From Achromobacter sp. Root83 (lineage in GTDB: Bacteria > Pseudomonadota > Gammaproteobacteria > Burkholderiales > Burkholderiaceae_B), in assembly GCF_001428845.1 (NCBI RefSeq), contig NZ_LMIU01000024.1:2542-66541 (forward strand): a stretch of DNA of 64,000 nt, in the 5' to 3' direction. Under the pieces are notes generated by a model. It made no database searches, was not told the origin of the DNA, and saw only the letters and a list, made by a program, of their open reading frames with translations. The number at the start of each line of letters is the position of its first letter. Positions within the stretch are counted from its first letter, which is position 1. This document shows positions 45,572 to 55,592 of this stretch, piece by piece. The translations under genes and the position numbers were made by a program.

Positions 45572-46810
45572 TTAGCTGTGGTACGCCGATTCGCCGTGGC
45601 TCGTGACGTCCAGGCCTTCGCGCTCCTGGTCTTCCGGCACGCGCATGCCGCACAGGGCATTGGCGATCTTGTAGGCGATCCAGGCCACGACGCCGGACCA
45701 GACGATGGTCAGCAGCACGCCTTCGAGCTGGACCCACAACTGGTGGGCGATCATGCCGGGTTCGGCCAGGCCGGGGCCGCCGAAGAACTGCGCGTTGAAC
45801 ACACCGGTCAGCAGCGCGCCGACGATACCGCCCACGCCGTGGATGCCGAACACGTCCAGCGCGTCATCGGCGCGCAGCAGGCGCTTCAGGCCGTTCACGC
45901 CCCAGACGCAGACCACACCGGCAACCACGCCGATGATCAGTGCGCCCACGGGGCCGACCAGACCAGCGGCCGGGGTGATGCCCACCAGGCCGGCGATCGC
46001 GCCCGATGCGGCGCCCAGCATCGAGGGCTTGCCCTTGATGGCCCATTCGGTGAACAACCAGGCCAGCACGGCGCCCGCGGTCGCGATCATCGTGTTGAAG
46101 AAGGCCAGGGTTGCGTTCTCGTTGGCGGCCAGTGCCGAGCCGGCGTTGAAGCCGAACCAGCCCACCCACAGCAGGGCGGCGCCCACGAAGGTCATGGGCA
46201 GGTTGTGCGGCTGCATCGCTTCGCGGCCATAGCCCACGCGCTTGCCAACCACATAGGCGCCCACCAGGCCGGCCACGCCGGCGTTGATGTGCACCACGGT
46301 GCCGCCGGCGAAGTCCAGCGCGCCTTGGGCGTTGAGCAGGCCGGGCGCCGTTTCGGACGCAAACCACACCATGTGCGCGATCGGCACATAGGCGAACGTG
46401 AACCAGATCACCGTGAACACAAGGACCCCGGAGAAGCGGGCGCGTTCGGCGAAGCTGCCGACGACCAGCGCGCAGGTGATGCCCGCAAAGGTGGCCTGGA
46501 AGGAGGCGAACAGCAGTTCGGTCAGCGTGTTCGACATGGCGTAGGTGCCATCGGCGGGCGTGAACATGCCAGAGAAGAAAGCGCGCGACAGGCCGCCGAA
46601 GAAGGCGTTGCCTTCCGTGAACGCGAGGGAATAGCCATAGATGAACCAGAGAACCAGGCCCAGCACGAACGTGCACAGCACTTGCAGCAACACGGACAAC
46701 ACGTTCTTGCTGCGTACCAGGCCGCCATAGAACATCGCCAGACCGGGTACGGCCATCATCAATACAAGCAGGGTAGAGACGAGCAACCAGGAGATATCTG
46801 CTTTATCCAT
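45572..46810 (-). CDS. amtB: Ammonium transporter
   Basis: AmtB is a trimeric inner-membrane ammonium channel blocked by GlnK when nitrogen is plentiful. The 412-aa protein has eleven predicted helices and starts MDKADISWLLVSTLLVLMMA. The twin pore histidines lie in HINAGVAGLVGAYV and FGIHGVGGIVGALL, and the selectivity region includes MVWFASETAPG. It is directly downstream of glnK in a leftward operon. Confidence 0.96.
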   Translation of the reverse strand: MDKADISWLLVSTLLVLMMAVPGLAMFYGGLVRSKNVLSVLLQVLCTFVLGLVLWFIYGYSLAFTEGNAFFGGLSRAFFSGMFTPADGTYAMSNTLTELLFASFQATFAGITCALVVGSFAERARFSGVLVFTVIWFTFAYVPIAHMVWFASETAPGLLNAQGALDFAGGTVVHINAGVAGLVGAYVVGKRVGYGREAMQPHNLPMTFVGAALLWVGWFGFNAGSALAANENATLAFFNTMIATAGAVLAWLFTEWAIKGKPSMLGAASGAIAGLVGITPAAGLVGPVGALIIGVVAGVVCVWGVNGLKRLLRADDALDVFGIHGVGGIVGALLTGVFNAQFFGGPGLAEPGMIAHQLWVQLEGVLLTIVWSGVVAWIAYKIANALCGMRVPEDQEREGLDVTSHGESAYHS

Positions 46811-46838
46811 TTTCAGGCTCCATTGAGTCTTTATTTAT

Positions 46839-47210
<372 letters not shown>

Positions 47211-47214
47211 TCAA

Positions 47215-47229
47215 GCAAATTCCGTGCCA
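47215..47229 (-). promoter_or_regulatory. Sigma-54 promoter of glnK-amtB
   Basis: Read on the minus strand, TGGCACGGAATTTGC matches the sigma-54 -24/-12 consensus TGGCACnnnnnTTGC exactly, with a following TT. The expected start is near 47203, before the glnK ribosome site. Confidence 0.93.
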
Positions 47230-47280
47230 TGTTGGTCCGCACCCGGGACGACGGAAAATGGCGCGGGAATTGTGCGTGCC

Positions 47281-47317
47281 GGCACCATCGTGGTGCGCCA
47301 TGCACCGCGCGTTGGCC
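47281..47317 (-). promoter_or_regulatory. NtrC-like enhancer sites upstream of glnK
   Basis: gcacc-atcgt-ggtgc (47282-47296) is a perfect match to the NtrC half-site pattern GCACCn5GGTGC. A weaker site, tgcacc-gcgcg-ttggcc (47301-47317), lies 20 bp further upstream. Their centres are about 86 and 106 bp from the expected sigma-54 start, an ordinary enhancer distance. Confidence 0.82.
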
Positions 47318-47734
47318 TCAAATTGGTGCGTAGCTCAGAAGAAGTGAAGAATGCAACGAAACATGTTTCAAACCCGGGATTTGTAGCGATTTGATGCGGG
47401 GGCTGTTGCGGTTTGTACTGATATTCATTGCCGCTCCCGTACCGTCCATGGACCTGCCGCAGCCCGCACACCCTTGCGCGCCGGGCCTGAGAGGGCAATC
47501 GGCCCTGAGCAAGCCCCTGCTGCTGGGTCGGTGAAAACCCCAAAACGGGTGGGGGCATCTGATACCGGGGTTTACACGGACAGGCTTGTTGGCGCGGGTG
47601 GGGTCGCGAAGAATCGATCTCAGTCAGGCGCAAACCCGTTTCTGTTTGCGCAAGCGGCACGCCAGGCTGGCTGGCCGTAATGATGTTGGTAGGGGGTTGC
47701 CGTCAGGCAGCCCGGTTTTCTCCTGTGCTTTGAT
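47318..47734. other. Gene-free region between glnK promoter and ubiK; possible small RNA
   Basis: There is no convincing coding frame in about 420 bp. The right side ends in a strong rightward terminator at 47735-47769 although no rightward gene precedes it. The stretch contains several short G+C-rich complementary segments (gccgggcctgagagggc; ggccctgagc). A rightward small RNA ending at that terminator is possible. I could not identify a known RNA family. Confidence 0.4.
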
Positions 47735-47769
47735 GGGCGGTCACCGCATGCGGCCCGCCCTTTTTTTTT
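47735..47769 (+). terminator. Strong Rho-independent terminator without an obvious gene upstream
   Basis: gggcgg...ccgccc, with additional pairing (accgcatgcggc), is followed by nine T. No rightward gene lies within 2 kb upstream. Confidence 0.85.
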
Positions 47770-47845
47770 GGGGCGGCCCGCCATCGGGAAAAAGGGATCC
47801 CGCCGACGCACTACACTTGAGTCATCAGAACACCGAGAGGTCCTT

Positions 47846-48097
47846 ATGAACAATCGCACGCAATGGATGGAAGACATCCAGAAGAATATTTCCGACCTGA
47901 TCGCCCGCAGCCCGGCGGCCGATGTGGAACGCAATGTGCGCGCAATGATGACGCAAGCGTTTTCCAAGCTGGATCTGGTCACGCGCGAAGAGTTCGACGT
48001 CCAGGCCGATCTGCTGGCCAGAACCCGCGCGCGCGTGGATCAGTTGGCTGCCCAGGTGCAGCAACTGGAATCGCGCTTGTCCGCCCTGGACAAGTAA
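47846..48097 (+). CDS. ubiK: UbiK/BMFP family ubiquinone biosynthesis accessory protein
   Basis: This 83-aa protein starts MNNRTQWMEDIQKNISDLIA and ends with a coiled coil (RVDQLAAQVQQLESRLSALD), the arrangement of YqiC/UbiK. UbiK trimers assist ubiquinone biosynthesis via UbiJ under aerobic conditions. GAGAGG precedes ATG 47846. A Rho-independent terminator follows. Confidence 0.9.
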   Translation: MNNRTQWMEDIQKNISDLIARSPAADVERNVRAMMTQAFSKLDLVTREEFDVQADLLARTRARVDQLAAQVQQLESRLSALDK

Positions 48098-48153
48098 GCG
48101 CCGCTGGCCCCGCCGCGCCTCGACAGGATGCGGCAGGGCGGGATGGTTTTGCC

Positions 48154-48183
48154 ACGGCCGCGTCTGCGGCCGTTTGTTTTTTG
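48154..48183 (+). terminator. Rho-independent terminator after ubiK
   Basis: The stem acggccgc / gcggccgt with a gtct loop is followed by ttgttttttg, 56 bp after the ubiK stop. Confidence 0.85.
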
Positions 48184-48221
48184 CCGATACTGACGGTCCG
48201 CATACCCGTTTGGAGACCGCA

Positions 48222-49751
48222 TTGACGCTCGCCGTTCTTGCCAGCAGAGCCCTTTGCGGCATGCATGCCCACGCGGTTCGCGTAGAGACGCATCTGGGGC
48301 CTGGCCTGCCGGGCTTCAATGTGGTCGGGCTGGTCGATACCGAAGTGCGGGAAAGCCGCGAACGGGTCAGGGCGGCAATCATCAATAGCGGGTTCGAGTT
48401 TCCTGCGGGCCGCATCACCGTCAATCTTTCGCCCGCCGACATACCCAAGGAATCGGGGCGGTTCGACCTGCCCATTGCGCTGGGGCTGTTGCTGGCTTCC
48501 GGCCAACTGGCCGCGCCGGCCGACGAGAGCGGCACGGGTCCGGTCGCGCCCGATCCCGCGCTTGCCAATCTGGTCCTTGCCGGCGAACTGTCCCTGACCG
48601 GCGCCCTGGTGCCCGTTGCCGCGCCCTTGGTCATCGCGTTGAGCGTGGCCCGCGAAGCCCCCCACGCCACCCTGATACTGCCCGCCGGCAGCGCCGAACA
48701 GGCGGCCTGGGTGCCGGGCCTGCGCGTGCTGTCGGCGCGCAGCCTGGCCGATGTCGCCGCGCATGCGGCCGGTGTCTGCCTGCTGCCGGATGCCGTGCCC
48801 AAGCCGTGGCCGGACGCGGTGCCGATGCCCTGCCTGTCCGATGTGCGGGGGCAGCCCGGCGCGCGGCGGGCACTGGAAGTCGCGGCGGCAGGCGGCCACA
48901 GTCTGCTGATGGTGGGACCGCCCGGCGCGGGCAAGAGCATGCTGGCCGCTCGTCTGCCGGGCTTGTTGCCGCCCCTGGCGCGCGAACAGGCGCTGGAAGC
49001 CGCTGCGGTGGCGGCGATGGCCGGCTTGCCGGACACCTTGACGGGCCAGCCGCCGTTCAGGTCGCCGCACCATTCGGCCTCGGTGGCCGCCTTGGTGGGC
49101 GGTGGCGGGCGGCCACGTCCCGGCGAGATCAGCCTGGCGCATCATGGAGTGTTGTTTCTGGACGAATTCCCGGAGTTCAGCCGCCGCACCCTGGAGGCGC
49201 TGCGCGAACCGCTCGAGGCGGGCAAGGTGGTCATCGCCCGGGCCCTGCGGTCCGCGCAGTTTCCGGCCCGGTTCCAACTGGTCGCCGCCATGAATCCCTG
49301 CCCGTGCGGATGGCGCGGGCATCCGGTGCGCACGTGCGCATGCAGCCCGGATCAGGTGGCTCGCTACGCGGGCAAGATATCGGGCCCCTTGCTGGACCGC
49401 ATCGATCTGCATGTCACGTTGCCGCCATCCGACCCCGAATGGATGGCGGCTCCGCCGGGCGAGGCTTCAGACCCGGTCCGGGCGCGGGTGGTCCGGTGCC
49501 GGGAGCGTCAACTGGCTCGGCAGGGCAAGCTCAATGCTGGGCTGGCCGGGGCCGAACTGGATCAATTCTGCGCCATGGACCCCGACGCCAGGGGGCTGTT
49601 GTTGCAGGCCATGCGCCGTCTGGCGGGATCGGCGCGGGCGCTGCACCGGGCGCTGAGAGTGGCCCGTACAATCGCTGACCTGGATGGCGCGGAGGCGCTT
49701 GCCGCCCGCCATGTCGCTCAGGCGGTGCAGTACCGGCGGGCAGGTGTATGA
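48222..49751 (+). CDS. YifB/ComM-family Mg-chelatase-like AAA+ ATPase (TTG start)
   Basis: ComM-type helicases promote branch migration in natural transformation. Starting at TTG 48222, with GGAG 8 bp upstream, gives 509 aa beginning (M)TLAVLASRALCGM. This matches the family N-terminus (SLAVLRSRALAGM-like). The Lon-like N-terminal domain includes FNVVGLVDTEVRESRERVRA. The AAA+ core has Walker A GPPGAGKSML near residue 232, Walker B LFLDEFPEFSR, and GWRGHPVRTCACSP, with cysteines typical of the family. An ATG 48 bp further upstream would overlap the ubiK terminator and is less likely. Confidence 0.9.
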   Translation: MTLAVLASRALCGMHAHAVRVETHLGPGLPGFNVVGLVDTEVRESRERVRAAIINSGFEFPAGRITVNLSPADIPKESGRFDLPIALGLLLASGQLAAPADESGTGPVAPDPALANLVLAGELSLTGALVPVAAPLVIALSVAREAPHATLILPAGSAEQAAWVPGLRVLSARSLADVAAHAAGVCLLPDAVPKPWPDAVPMPCLSDVRGQPGARRALEVAAAGGHSLLMVGPPGAGKSMLAARLPGLLPPLAREQALEAAAVAAMAGLPDTLTGQPPFRSPHHSASVAALVGGGGRPRPGEISLAHHGVLFLDEFPEFSRRTLEALREPLEAGKVVIARALRSAQFPARFQLVAAMNPCPCGWRGHPVRTCACSPDQVARYAGKISGPLLDRIDLHVTLPPSDPEWMAAPPGEASDPVRARVVRCRERQLARQGKLNAGLAGAELDQFCAMDPDARGLLLQAMRRLAGSARALHRALRVARTIADLDGAEALAARHVAQAVQYRRAGV

Positions 49752-49805
49752 CCGGCCCCGGGGCAGGGACGTGACGCCACGTACCGTCCCGTCACGCGCT
49801 TCGAC

Positions 49806-49835
49806 TCGACAAATTGCAGGAAATCACCATATAAT
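49806..49835 (+). promoter_or_regulatory. Sigma-70 promoter for rpmI-rplT
   Basis: TCGACA (49806-49811) and a perfect TATAAT (49830-49835), 18 bp apart. This gives a leader of about 300 nt before rpmI. Confidence 0.7.
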
Positions 49836-49842
49836 CAAAGGC

Positions 49843-50142
49843 TTTCCCGGATATGGGCTATCTTTTTGCCTTGGCCTGGGAAGCTACGTGCGCGACGGTC
49901 AAGCATCGGCAGTCAATATCGCCAGTCAAGCAAGTTGGCAACGCCAGCAAGCCCGCCGTCACGGAAAGAGCAGTACTAGAAGTAGTACTGCAAGCAATAC
50001 CCCAAGCAGTACCCCAAGCAGTACCCCCCAGAAGTGGCAACAGGTCTACAAGTTTTGCCGTCGTGGAGGCTTTCAGCCGCTGCGCGTCAAGCACCTGGCG
50101 TCATGTAAATCAACAACGAGTGTTTCAGTTTAGGGAATCATC
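49843..50142 (+). promoter_or_regulatory. Long untranslated leader of rpmI-rplT with short repeats
   Basis: The leader contains repeated agcagtacccc-like units (49974-50031), alternating with complementary gtactagaagtagtac. It therefore has potential for local hairpins. L20 autoregulates rpmI-rplT through leader RNA in other bacteria; whether this leader does the same cannot be read from sequence alone. A frame from 49853 to 50155 has no recognisable product and overlaps rpmI. Confidence 0.45.
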
Positions 50143-50340
50143 ATGCCCAAGATGAAAACCAAAAAAAGCGCCTCGAAGCGCTTTAAGGTTCGCGGCAGCG
50201 GCTCCATCAAGCGTGGTCAGGCGTTCAAGCGTCACATCCTGACCAAGAAGACCACCAAGGCCAAGCGTCAATTGCGCGGCTCCGCGGCGGTTCATGAATC
50301 CAACGTGGCCTCCGTCAAGGCCATGATGCCTTTCGCTTGA
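50143..50340 (+). CDS. rpmI: 50S ribosomal protein L35
   Basis: The 65-aa basic protein starts [20 protein letters not shown] with the L35 signature. It is the first gene of the rpmI-rplT-pheS-pheT-ihfA-merR run. Confidence 0.98.
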   Translation: MPKMKTKKSASKRFKVRGSGSIKRGQAFKRHILTKKTTKAKRQLRGSAAVHESNVASVKAMMPFA

Positions 50341-50357
50341 TCTAAGGGAGATCTACT

Positions 50358-50717
50358 ATGCCTCGCGTCAAACGCGGCGTAACTGCCCGCGCACGTCACA
50401 AGAAAGTCATTGCCGCCGCCAAGGGTTACCGTGGCCGCCGCGGTAATGTGTTCCGTATTGCCAAGCAAGCAGTCATGCGCGCTGGCCAATACGCCTACCG
50501 CGACCGTCGTAACAAGAAGCGCACGTTCCGCGCTCTGTGGATCACGCGTATCAACGCGGCCGTCCGCGAGCATGGCGTCAGCTACAGCGTGTTCATCGCT
50601 GGCCTGAAGAAGGCTTCGATCGAACTCGACCGCAAGGTCCTGGCCGATCTGGCCGTGCGCGACAAGGCCGGCTTTGCCGCCATCGTGCAGCAAGCCAAGG
50701 CTGCCTTGGCTGCCTGA
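50358..50717 (+). CDS. rplT: 50S ribosomal protein L20
   Basis: The 119-aa protein starts [20 protein letters not shown] and contains [20 protein letters not shown] and [20 protein letters not shown], standard L20 blocks. It binds 23S rRNA early in assembly and can repress its own operon. Starts 17 bp after rpmI, with GGGAGAT upstream. Confidence 0.98.
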   Translation: MPRVKRGVTARARHKKVIAAAKGYRGRRGNVFRIAKQAVMRAGQYAYRDRRNKKRTFRALWITRINAAVREHGVSYSVFIAGLKKASIELDRKVLADLAVRDKAGFAAIVQQAKAALAA

Positions 50718-50746
50718 TCGCGCGCTTTAACTCATCGCGCATCGCT

Positions 50747-50780
50747 GCAAACGGGGCTGTAATAGCCCCGTTTGCGTTTT
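50747..50780 (+). terminator. Terminator/attenuator between rplT and pheS
   Basis: gcaaacggggct-gtaat-agccccgtttgc is a 12-bp stem followed by gtttt. It lies 14 bp before the pheS start, so it may partly end rpmI-rplT transcripts or act as an attenuator for pheST. Confidence 0.8.
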
Positions 50781-50794
50781 GAAGGCTGGATTTC

Positions 50795-51817
50795 ATGACT
50801 CGATTGGTTGACGACCTGGTATCCCAGGCGCAAGAACGGTTCGCCGCGGCTACGGATGCCGCCGCGCTTGAGAACGCAAAGGCTCGCTTCCTGGGTAAGG
50901 AAGGCGCACTGACGGTGCTGCTGAAGGGCCTGGGCAAACTCGATCCCGAGCAGAAGCGCGAGGCGGGCGCCCGGATCAATCAGGCCAAGCAAAAAATCGA
51001 AGAGCTTCTGAATGCTCGCCGCGCCGCGCTGGCGCAGGCGGAACTGGATGTCCGGCTCGCATCCGAAACCATTGACGTCACCCTCCCGGGCCGCGGCCGC
51101 GCGCCGGGCGGCATCCATCCGGTGATCCGGACCTGGGAACGCGTGGAAGAAATCTTCCGTTCCATAGGCTTCGATGTGGCCGACGGCCCCGAAGTGGAAA
51201 ACGACTGGACCAATTTCACCGCTTTGAACAATCCGCTGGACCATCCGGCGCGTTCCATGCAGGACACGTTCTACGTCGACATGAACGACGCCGACGGCCT
51301 GCCGCTGCTGCTGCGCACGCACACCAGCCCCATGCAGGTGCGTTACGCCCGCATGAACAAGCCGCCCATCAAGGTCATCGCGCCGGGGCGCACCTACCGC
51401 GTCGATAGCGACGCCACGCACTCGCCCATGTTCCACCAGGTGGAAGGGCTGTGGATCGCCGAGGACATCTCCTTCGCGGACCTGAAGGGCGTGTATACGG
51501 ATTTTCTGCGTTGCTTCTTTGAAAGCGACGATCTCGTCGTGCGTTTCCGTCCGTCTTTCTTCCCGTTCACGGAACCGTCCGCCGAAATCGACATGATGTT
51601 CACCTCGGGCCCGAACCGCGGCCGCTGGCTGGAGATTTCCGGCTCCGGCCAGGTGCACCCGCAGGTGGTGCGCAATTTCGGGCTGGATCCCGAGCGCTAC
51701 ATCGGCTTTGCCTTCGGCTCCGGACTCGAGCGCCTGACGATGTTGCGCTATGGCGTCAACGATCTGCGCCAGTTCTACGAAGGCGATTTGCGCTTCCTGC
51801 GCCAGTTCAACGAATAA
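50795..51817 (+). CDS. pheS: Phenylalanyl-tRNA synthetase alpha subunit
   Basis: The 340-aa subunit has an N-terminal coiled coil (about 1-85) and a class II catalytic core: [20 protein letters not shown], motif 2 [23 protein letters not shown] region, and motif 3 [17 protein letters not shown]. It forms an alpha2beta2 enzyme with PheT, encoded 13 bp downstream. Confidence 0.97.
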   Translation: MTRLVDDLVSQAQERFAAATDAAALENAKARFLGKEGALTVLLKGLGKLDPEQKREAGARINQAKQKIEELLNARRAALAQAELDVRLASETIDVTLPGRGRAPGGIHPVIRTWERVEEIFRSIGFDVADGPEVENDWTNFTALNNPLDHPARSMQDTFYVDMNDADGLPLLLRTHTSPMQVRYARMNKPPIKVIAPGRTYRVDSDATHSPMFHQVEGLWIAEDISFADLKGVYTDFLRCFFESDDLVVRFRPSFFPFTEPSAEIDMMFTSGPNRGRWLEISGSGQVHPQVVRNFGLDPERYIGFAFGSGLERLTMLRYGVNDLRQFYEGDLRFLRQFNE

Positions 51818-51830
51818 CAGACGGCTGATC

Positions 51831-54248
51831 ATGCAATTTCCCGAATCCTGGCTGCGTACGCTGGTCAACCCCCCGATCGCAACCGACGAACTCGCGCACC
51901 GGCTCACCATGGCCGGCCTGGAAGTCGAAGACACCGTGCCCGCCGCACCCGCCTTCACCGGCGTGGTCGTGGGCCATATCGTCGATATCGCTCCGCACCC
52001 GGACGCCGACAAGCTGCGCGTCTGCCAAGTCGACGACGGTTCCGGCGAACGCCTGCAGATCGTGTGCGGCGCGCCCAACGCCGCCGCCGGCCTGAAGGTG
52101 CCGCTGGCCCGCGTGGGCGCGGAACTGCCCGGCGGCATGAAGATCGGGGTGGCCAAGATGCGCGGCGTGCAGTCGTCCGGCATGCTGTGTTCGGCCCGCG
52201 AGCTGGGCTTGTCGCAAGACCACGCGGGCTTGCTGGAATTGCCGGTGGACATGGTCCCCGGCCAATCCATCCGCGAAGCGCTGGACCTGGACGACACGCT
52301 GTTCACGCTCAAGCTGACGCCCAATCGCGCCGACTGCCTGTCGATTCTTGGCGTGGCCCGCGAAGTGGCCGCGCTGACCGGTGCGCCGCTGTCGGTTCCC
52401 ACGGCGGTCGCCGTGCCCGTGACCCTGGACGAACGCCTGCCGGTCAAGATTGAAGCTCCTGATCTGTGCGGCCGTTTTGGCGGCCGCGTGATCCGTGGCG
52501 TGAATGCCCGCGCCGCGACGCCCGATTGGATGAAGACGCGCCTGGAGCGCGCCGGGCAACGCTCGCTGTCGGCGCTGGTGGACATCTCCAACTACGTCAT
52601 GCTTGAACTGGGCCGCCCTTCGCACGTTTTCGATCTGGACAAGATCGGCGGCGACATCACCGTGCGCTGGGCCCATGAAGGCGAATCGCTGGAACTCCTT
52701 AATGGCCAGACCGTCACGCTGGATCCGAAGGTCGGCGTCGTCGTCGCCGGCGAACAGGTAGAAAGCCTGGCCGGCATCATGGGCGGCGAAGCCACCTCCG
52801 TGACGCTGGACACGCAGAACATCTATCTGGAAGCAGCGTTCTGGTGGCCGCAATCCATCGCCGGCCGCGCCCGCCGCTATAAGTTCAGCTCGGAAGCCAG
52901 CCATCGCTTCGAGCGCGGCGTGGACTACGCCAGCATTCCCGAACACCTGGAATTCATTACCCGCCTGATTGTCGATATCTGTGGCGGCCAGGTCGGTCCC
53001 GTCGACGACCAGATCGTGAACCTTCCCCAGCGTCCGCCCGTGCGCATGCGCCTGGCGCGTTGCCACCGGGTGCTGGGCGTGCCGGTCACGCCGGAACAGG
53101 TCGCCAAGATTTTCGGCAGCCTGGGCCTGGAGTTCACGGTCGAAGGCGATGACTTCATCGTCAGCCCGCCCTCGTACCGCTTCGATCTGGAGATCGAGGA
53201 AGACCTGATTGAAGAAGTGGCCCGCATCTACGGTTTCGAAAGCATTCCCGATGTGCCGCCGATGGCGCGCGCCAAGATGTTCTCGCAGCCCGAAATCCGC
53301 CGGGGCGCCCATGCGCTGCGTCGCCTGACGGCAGCGCAGGACTACCAGGAAGTCGTCAACTACAGCTTTGTTGAAGCCGACTGGGAGCGCGACTACGCCG
53401 GCAACGACACGCCGGTGCGTCTGGTGAATCCCATCGCCAGCCATCTGTCGGTCATGCGTTCCAGCCTGATCGGCGGCCTGGTGGCCAACATCCGCCACAA
53501 CGCCAACCGCAAGCAGTCGCGCGTGCGCCTGTTCGAACTTGGCCGCGTGTTCATGCGCGACGCGTCCGCGCAGGATGGTCCTCTGGAAGTGGCGGGCGTG
53601 CGTCAGCCGATGAGGCTGGCGGGCGCGGCCTGGGGGCCGGCGGTGGAAGAGCAGTGGGGCGTGCCCACGCGCCACGTCGACTTCTTCGACGTGAAGATGG
53701 ACGTCGAGGCGCTCTTCGGCGCGCGCGGCCGCCGCTTGCGTTTCGAGGCCGCGCCGCATCCGGCGCTGCATCCTGGCCGCGGCGCCCGCGTCGTGCTGGA
53801 CGGGCAGCAGGTCGGCTGGATTGGCGAATTGCACCCGCGCTGGGCGCAGCAGGCCGATCTGGCGCACGCGCCGGTCGTGTTCGAACTGGATGTGGCCGCG
53901 CTGTCGGACGGCGAACTGCCGCAGGTGCGCGACCTGTCGCGTCAGCCCGTGGTGGTGCGCGATCTGGCGCTGTGGGTGGACGAGCACGTGCAGGCTCAAG
54001 CCATGCTGGACACGGTGTTCGAGGCCGTCAAGGCGGACGCGCAACTGGCCGTGGTGCAGGATGCGCGTGTGTTCGACGTGTGGCGCGAGAAGGCCCAATC
54101 CAGCGAACCCGTCGCCGAGAAAAGCCTTGCTTTCCGATTCTGGCTACAGGACACTGAAGTCACGCTGGACGAGGCTCGTGTGGCGGATTGCCTGGCACGC
54201 ATCAAGGATGCTTTGGTCAGTGCGCACGGCGCGCGCCAGCGCGCCTGA
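51831..54248 (+). CDS. pheT: Phenylalanyl-tRNA synthetase beta subunit
   Basis: The 805-aa beta subunit starts [20 protein letters not shown]. Domains in order are the EMAP-like tRNA-binding domain (about 40-150), the B3/B4 editing module, B5 (about 400-480), a catalytic-like core, and the C-terminal ferredoxin-fold anticodon-binding domain (about 710-805: [20 protein letters not shown]). ATG 51831 is preferred to upstream codons, because those overlap pheS. ihfA follows after 3 bp. Confidence 0.97.
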   Translation: MQFPESWLRTLVNPPIATDELAHRLTMAGLEVEDTVPAAPAFTGVVVGHIVDIAPHPDADKLRVCQVDDGSGERLQIVCGAPNAAAGLKVPLARVGAELPGGMKIGVAKMRGVQSSGMLCSARELGLSQDHAGLLELPVDMVPGQSIREALDLDDTLFTLKLTPNRADCLSILGVAREVAALTGAPLSVPTAVAVPVTLDERLPVKIEAPDLCGRFGGRVIRGVNARAATPDWMKTRLERAGQRSLSALVDISNYVMLELGRPSHVFDLDKIGGDITVRWAHEGESLELLNGQTVTLDPKVGVVVAGEQVESLAGIMGGEATSVTLDTQNIYLEAAFWWPQSIAGRARRYKFSSEASHRFERGVDYASIPEHLEFITRLIVDICGGQVGPVDDQIVNLPQRPPVRMRLARCHRVLGVPVTPEQVAKIFGSLGLEFTVEGDDFIVSPPSYRFDLEIEEDLIEEVARIYGFESIPDVPPMARAKMFSQPEIRRGAHALRRLTAAQDYQEVVNYSFVEADWERDYAGNDTPVRLVNPIASHLSVMRSSLIGGLVANIRHNANRKQSRVRLFELGRVFMRDASAQDGPLEVAGVRQPMRLAGAAWGPAVEEQWGVPTRHVDFFDVKMDVEALFGARGRRLRFEAAPHPALHPGRGARVVLDGQQVGWIGELHPRWAQQADLAHAPVVFELDVAALSDGELPQVRDLSRQPVVVRDLALWVDEHVQAQAMLDTVFEAVKADAQLAVVQDARVFDVWREKAQSSEPVAEKSLAFRFWLQDTEVTLDEARVADCLARIKDALVSAHGARQRA

Positions 54249-54251
54249 ACC

Positions 54252-54590
54252 ATGGGGACTAGTATGCTTGCCGAGCAACGCACCCTGACCAAGGCCGAGC
54301 TGGCCGAACTGCTCTTCGAGCGTGTCGGTCTGAACAAGCGCGAAGCCAAGGACATCGTCGATACGTTCTTCGAGGAAATCCGCGACGCCCTGGCGCGCGG
54401 AGATTCCGTCAAGCTCTCGGGCTTTGGCAATTTCCAGGTGCGCGACAAACCGCCGCGTCCTGGCCGTAATCCAAAAACCGGCGAGACCATTCCCATCGCC
54501 GCACGGCGCGTGGTTACGTTCCACGCGAGTCAGAAACTCAAGAGCGTGGTGGAGCAGGCGGTGCCTGCCGCACCCGACGCCGCGGAGTGA
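54252..54590 (+). CDS. ihfA: Integration host factor alpha subunit
   Basis: The 112-aa DNA-bending protein starts [20 protein letters not shown]. It has the HU/IHF signature [20 protein letters not shown] with the intercalating Pro. The first residues differ from E. coli, but MGTSMLAEQ is the form I know from Bordetella IhfA. ATG 54264 is an alternative start. It is translationally close to pheT (3-bp gap), the normal operon order. Confidence 0.96.
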   Translation: MGTSMLAEQRTLTKAELAELLFERVGLNKREAKDIVDTFFEEIRDALARGDSVKLSGFGNFQVRDKPPRPGRNPKTGETIPIAARRVVTFHASQKLKSVVEQAVPAAPDAAE

Positions 54591-54648
54591 TACGCTTTGT
54601 CGGTAATTGTTATCGGCACCCGACGCACCGCGCGCATAAAATCCGCTT

Positions 54649-55083
54649 ATGACACGTACTGAACCCACCGTTACCTTACCGCCCATTCCCGCCAAGCGTT
54701 ACTTCACCATCGGTGAAGTCAGCGACCTGTGTGGCGTCAAGCCTCATGTGTTGCGGTACTGGGAACAGGAATTCACGCAGCTCAAGCCCGTGAAGCGCCG
54801 CGGCAACCGCCGCTACTATCAGCACCACGAAGTGCTGCTGATCCGCCGCATCCGTTCCCTGCTGTACGAACAAGGCTTCACGATCAGCGGCGCGCGCAAT
54901 CGCCTGGGCGATGCACGCGATGTGCCGCACGATCAAGACGCGGCCGTGCGTTTGTCGGGCACCGAAATGCAATCCTTGCGCACCGAATTGAGCAACGTGT
55001 CGACGATGCTTGCCGAAGCGCTTGGCAACCCGGCAACCGCGCCCGCCGCTGCAAGCGCGGGCCACGCGGGTCCCGCATTCTGA
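54649..55083 (+). CDS. MerR-family regulator downstream of ihfA
   Basis: The 144-aa protein starts MTRTEPTVTLPPIPAKRYFT. The MerR HTH is GEVSDLCGVKPHVLRYWEQE followed by RRGNRRYYQHHEVLLIRRIR. The C-terminus is short and lacks effector cysteines, and its Ala-rich end is probably disordered. A MerR gene of this type commonly follows ihfA in proteobacteria, and its function there is not defined. Confidence 0.92.
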   Translation: MTRTEPTVTLPPIPAKRYFTIGEVSDLCGVKPHVLRYWEQEFTQLKPVKRRGNRRYYQHHEVLLIRRIRSLLYEQGFTISGARNRLGDARDVPHDQDAAVRLSGTEMQSLRTELSNVSTMLAEALGNPATAPAAASAGHAGPAF

Positions 55084-55186
55084 TCCGGCGCATCGCGCCA
55101 CGCCGCTTGCGTTCCAACGCTTGCTAGCAGTATCCGCAGCGCGCGTGAGCCTTCGTGGCCAAGCGCGCTGCAAACGTTGGTACACC

Positions 55187-55255
55187 GCGCCTCGCGCGCG
55201 TCCGTTCACCACATGCAGCTAGTGCGAACGGGCGCGCGCGAGGCGCAAATTTTTT
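55187..55255 (+). terminator. Very long-stem terminator after the pheST-ihfA-merR operon
   Basis: The arms 55187-55207 and 55226-55246 pair over 21 bp, with a single G:U-type mismatch (t/g), around an 18-nt loop. They are followed by aaattttttcc. The stem is far longer than those of the other terminators in the window. Confidence 0.85.
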
Positions 55256-55323
55256 CCGAGTATTCAGCACTTTTTTGCACCAATGCGTGCAAACATTTTT
55301 TTGTTCTGCTATACTCTTTTTCT

Positions 55324-55402
<79 letters not shown>

Positions 55403-55410
55403 GAAGTTCC

Positions 55411-55444
55411 AAGGCCGTTAGTGAGAAATCACTAACGGCCTTTC
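55411..55444 (+). terminator. Rho-independent terminator after tRNA-Pro
   Basis: aaggccgttagtga / tcactaacggccttt forms a 14-bp stem with a short gaaa-type loop, 8 bp after the tRNA. Confidence 0.9.
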
Positions 55445-55592
55445 TCATTTGCGCGGCCTTTATTTTCGGGCCTTTTCTTTTGCGCGATGCTAATGCGACC
55501 TGCCGTGTTCTGCTATCTCGGTATACGGCCTTTTCGCTGCTGAGCAACAGCGATAACATCGAATTCCTTCTTTCCTCCCGCTCAAGTAATCC

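Noticed and set aside
49853..50155. 100-aa frame in the rpmI leader
   Set aside because: It overlaps rpmI, reads through short repeats (AIPQAVPQAVP) and has no homology I recognise. A regulatory leader is the better explanation.
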